Shown here: piece after piece, positions 62,217-64,000 of the stretch | Layout of the letters: each line of letters starts with the position of its first letter | Numbering within the stretch: the first letter of the stretch is position 1 | Translations under genes and position numbers: made by a program | Notes under the pieces: generated by a model | Told to the model about the DNA's origin: nothing | The model's input: the letters and a program-made list of their open reading frames with translations, nothing else | The model's database searches: none | Assembly (NCBI GenBank): GCA_025174535.1 | Contig: JALBUN010000045.1 | Location: 2,728,001 to 2,792,000 of the forward strand | Length of the DNA stretch: 64,000 nucleotides | Direction: 5' to 3' | Source: Cantharellus purpuraceus | Taxonomy: Eukaryota; Basidiomycota; Agaricomycetes; Cantharellales; Hydnaceae

Positions 62217-63421
62217 CTAGTTGCCAGTGAGTGAGTTTCCTGCGCCTGAGGTCTGAATGCGTGCCAATGCCTGGGCTTGGTCAACGCAAGTGATAGACTA
62301 CAATGCAAGGGGTCAGCCATTACAACAGAAAAGGATAAGGAAGAACGCACAGTTCCGGGGCTGTTCACGAGGGGGAGTGCAGCACACTCAAGACCACCCC
62401 CACAGCTCGTGAGAGCAAACTTGCCATTGACGCACTGCGCGAACTGTTTGTTGATGCAGGCATTTTGGCCGCTGGTGCACGGCGAGTCTGGAGTCAGTCC
62501 AGCGAACTTGGCGCTGTGCGTGCGCGGGTTGGTAAGACTGATCGGCGGCAGCTGGGGATGGGGTACTTACTTGAGCGCTTGCGCGTCCTTGCCGTTCTGA
62601 AGGGTGAACGGCTTGGCGCCAGGATTGCCGCTAGCTGCACCAGAAGGTGCAGGTGCAGCAGCAGAGGCAGGTGCGGCAGCAGCAGAAGGAGAAGCCGCAG
62701 CAGGGCTAAATCAAGATTGGATCAAAAGCTGTTGGCAGATGTAAGGGGCGAACATACGAGTTCGAGCCGGCATTGCCGGCGTTGTTGGAGCTGCCACCGT
62801 TGGCACCTGTAGCTTGGATGCGTGCGTCTTTGTCCGCCGGGGTTGTGCACGTGATGCTCTGGGAAGAAGGTCGTGAGAAAGACACCACAGGTTCTTCTAG
62901 GATCTACTCACAGTTCCAGACTTGTTGACCAATGGCAACGCGAAACATCTACAAGTAGAAGGATCCATGAATAAAACTTGGCTGTGAGAGTGACAAAGTA
63001 GCATACTGTGTGCCAGCAGCGCAAGGGGTCAGGGTGAATGTACTACCCTGGCACTGTAACCATGGTCAATCAAACATGTGGCATCATTCAAAAGTAAACA
63101 CTACGTACTTGAGCAAACTTCCCACCAACGCAAGCCTGTTGCCCAGCAGTGCAAGAAGAGCTGGCCGTCAGACTCTGGAATTGGTTGCTGGCAGCGTGTA
63201 AGACAAATAGTAGAGTAGATCAACAGGAATGAACATACTTCAAGTTAATTGCATCCTGACCATTCTGCTTGGTGAAGGGCTTCGCTCCCGCATCAGGTGC
63301 CTGAGCAACCACCATGAATCAGTCCCACTGATTCAATTCATCATTGGCAAATACGCACAGGGATAGCCAAGGCAGAGACGAAAAGAGCGGCAAGAACGAA
63401 TGAAGAATTGAAGGCAAACAT
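62217..63421 (-). CDS. Secreted protein with two CBM19-like cysteine modules
   Basis: A signal peptide (MFAFNSSFVLAALFVSALA) leads to two related Cys modules. The first reads AKPFTKQNGQDAINL, then SCTAGQQACVGGKFAQC, FTLTPCAAGTQCFALPLVN and ITCTTPADKDARIQATGANG. A linker rich in Ala, Pro and Ser follows (62700-62760 and 62620-62700). The second module repeats the plan: AKPFTLQNGKDAQAL, CTSGQNACINKQFAQCVNGK, FALTSCGGGLECAALPLVNS, SITCVDQAQALARIQTSGAG, with stop at 62217. Each module has six Cys in matching positions and introns at matching places, so the gene arose by internal duplication. The spacing resembles CBM19-type chitin-binding domains of basidiomycete secretomes. Chitin or cell-wall binding is inferred; no catalytic domain is present. 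Confidence 0.82.
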
Positions 63422-64000
63422 GGCTACAGAAGGGTGTCGTTGAAGATGTTGAAAGATAGGTTGTCAAGTTTAGATGCTGAGTGAGTGAAGTAAGTAAGAG
63501 TGAAGTGAAAACGTTTCCAACGAGTCAATCGTGGACTGGATCCAGTATTAGTGCAGGTAAACGGAGAACGGTCGAGCAGGACGTACTCAGGAAAAAACGT
63601 AAGATGAAGAAAGGGTGATAGGAAACCAGGGTTCAAACACCGTTATATACCATGGGTGAGGCGCCGAATCAACCGTTTAAGGCAAGAAGACCGGTAACAT
63701 ACGCCAACGTTGCCGAGGTATTCGCAGCGAGTTCGGAGCGTTGACTACTCACTTACTGGTCTGGGCAGTGAGAAAAGGAGGGTGTTCCGCAACCGGAATT
63801 AGCATAACAAACTGTATCTAGACAGCAGTGGTGATTCGCGGTGATGATGTGATGATGGCGTTGAAGCTTGTGGATGGTCAGGTTTCCATCCAACAGCAGA
63901 AAGAGACGAGTTGTAAGCCAAGTAGATGTCCACTGACTGGCAAAGCAACGGGGAGGCGTAGTCAACGTGACTGTGACCGTGTGACATATCCCAACAAGCG
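63422..64000. other. Upstream region of the CBM19-like gene to window end
   Basis: This is 580 bp with no convincing gene. It contains the promoter of the minus-strand secreted-protein gene by position. A TATATA word lies near 63643. Confidence 0.4.

Overview
The window is nuclear DNA of a filamentous basidiomycete, most likely a wood- or litter-decaying Agaricomycete. Nearly every gene is broken by many introns of about 45-55 bp with GT...CTNAC...AG signals. The genes are eukaryotic housekeeping genes mixed with typical mushroom families: a glyoxal-oxidase-type copper radical oxidase, a CBM19-like secreted protein, a DUF6533-type membrane protein, a fungal GT49-type protein and an APSES/ankyrin factor. 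Exon structures were worked out by eye from frame continuity, splice consensus and remembered family motifs. No search was run, so the outer coordinates are firmer than each internal junction.

Layout. 0-9.7 kb: a JmjC (KDM3-like) gene cut by the left window edge, divergent from TAD2 (tRNA adenosine deaminase), then a short-chain dehydrogenase and an amino-acid/GABA-type permease. 9.8-19 kb: a dense block with ICP55 (mitochondrial aminopeptidase), DUT1 (dUTPase), a BOD1/SHG1 COMPASS-type subunit, HEM12 (uroporphyrinogen decarboxylase) and CDC14 phosphatase. 19-21.2 kb: a gene-poor gap holding a perfect 270-bp inverted repeat with an 88-bp spacer. Its arms are CpG-poor and code for an unrecognised protein fragment. 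21.2-26 kb: an ENT-type nucleoside transporter divergent from GPI13 (GPI ethanolamine-phosphate transferase). 26-29 kb: gene-poor, with a probably decayed DUF6533-like gene. 29-31.3 kb: a secreted copper radical oxidase. 31.3-33.4 kb: gene-poor, with a diverged direct repeat and a duplicated segment.

33.4-48.7 kb: SDA1, a GT49-type glycosyltransferase, eIF5B (FUN12), a dual-specificity-type phosphatase, an MBP1-like cell-cycle factor and MRPL40. This 15.3-kb block is flanked by inverted copies of one segment, 32967-33370 and 48705-49302, which fits an inversion with duplicated breakpoints. 49.4-63.4 kb: RPC1 (RNA polymerase III largest subunit), KGD4/MRPS36, a diacylglycerol-lipase-type enzyme, SPT4, an acid-lipase/steryl-esterase-type enzyme and a two-module CBM19-like secreted protein.

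Functions are mostly housekeeping: transcription (RPC1, SPT4, SHG1, JmjC), translation (TAD2, eIF5B, SDA1, MRPL40), mitochondrial metabolism (ICP55, KGD4), heme and nucleotide metabolism (HEM12, DUT1, ENT), cell cycle (CDC14, MBP1-like), and lipid or GPI metabolism. Accessory functions lie near the gene-poor stretches and at the right edge. Many neighbours are divergent pairs with about 10-190 bp between start codons. I saw no tRNA, rRNA, CRISPR array or intact transposase gene.
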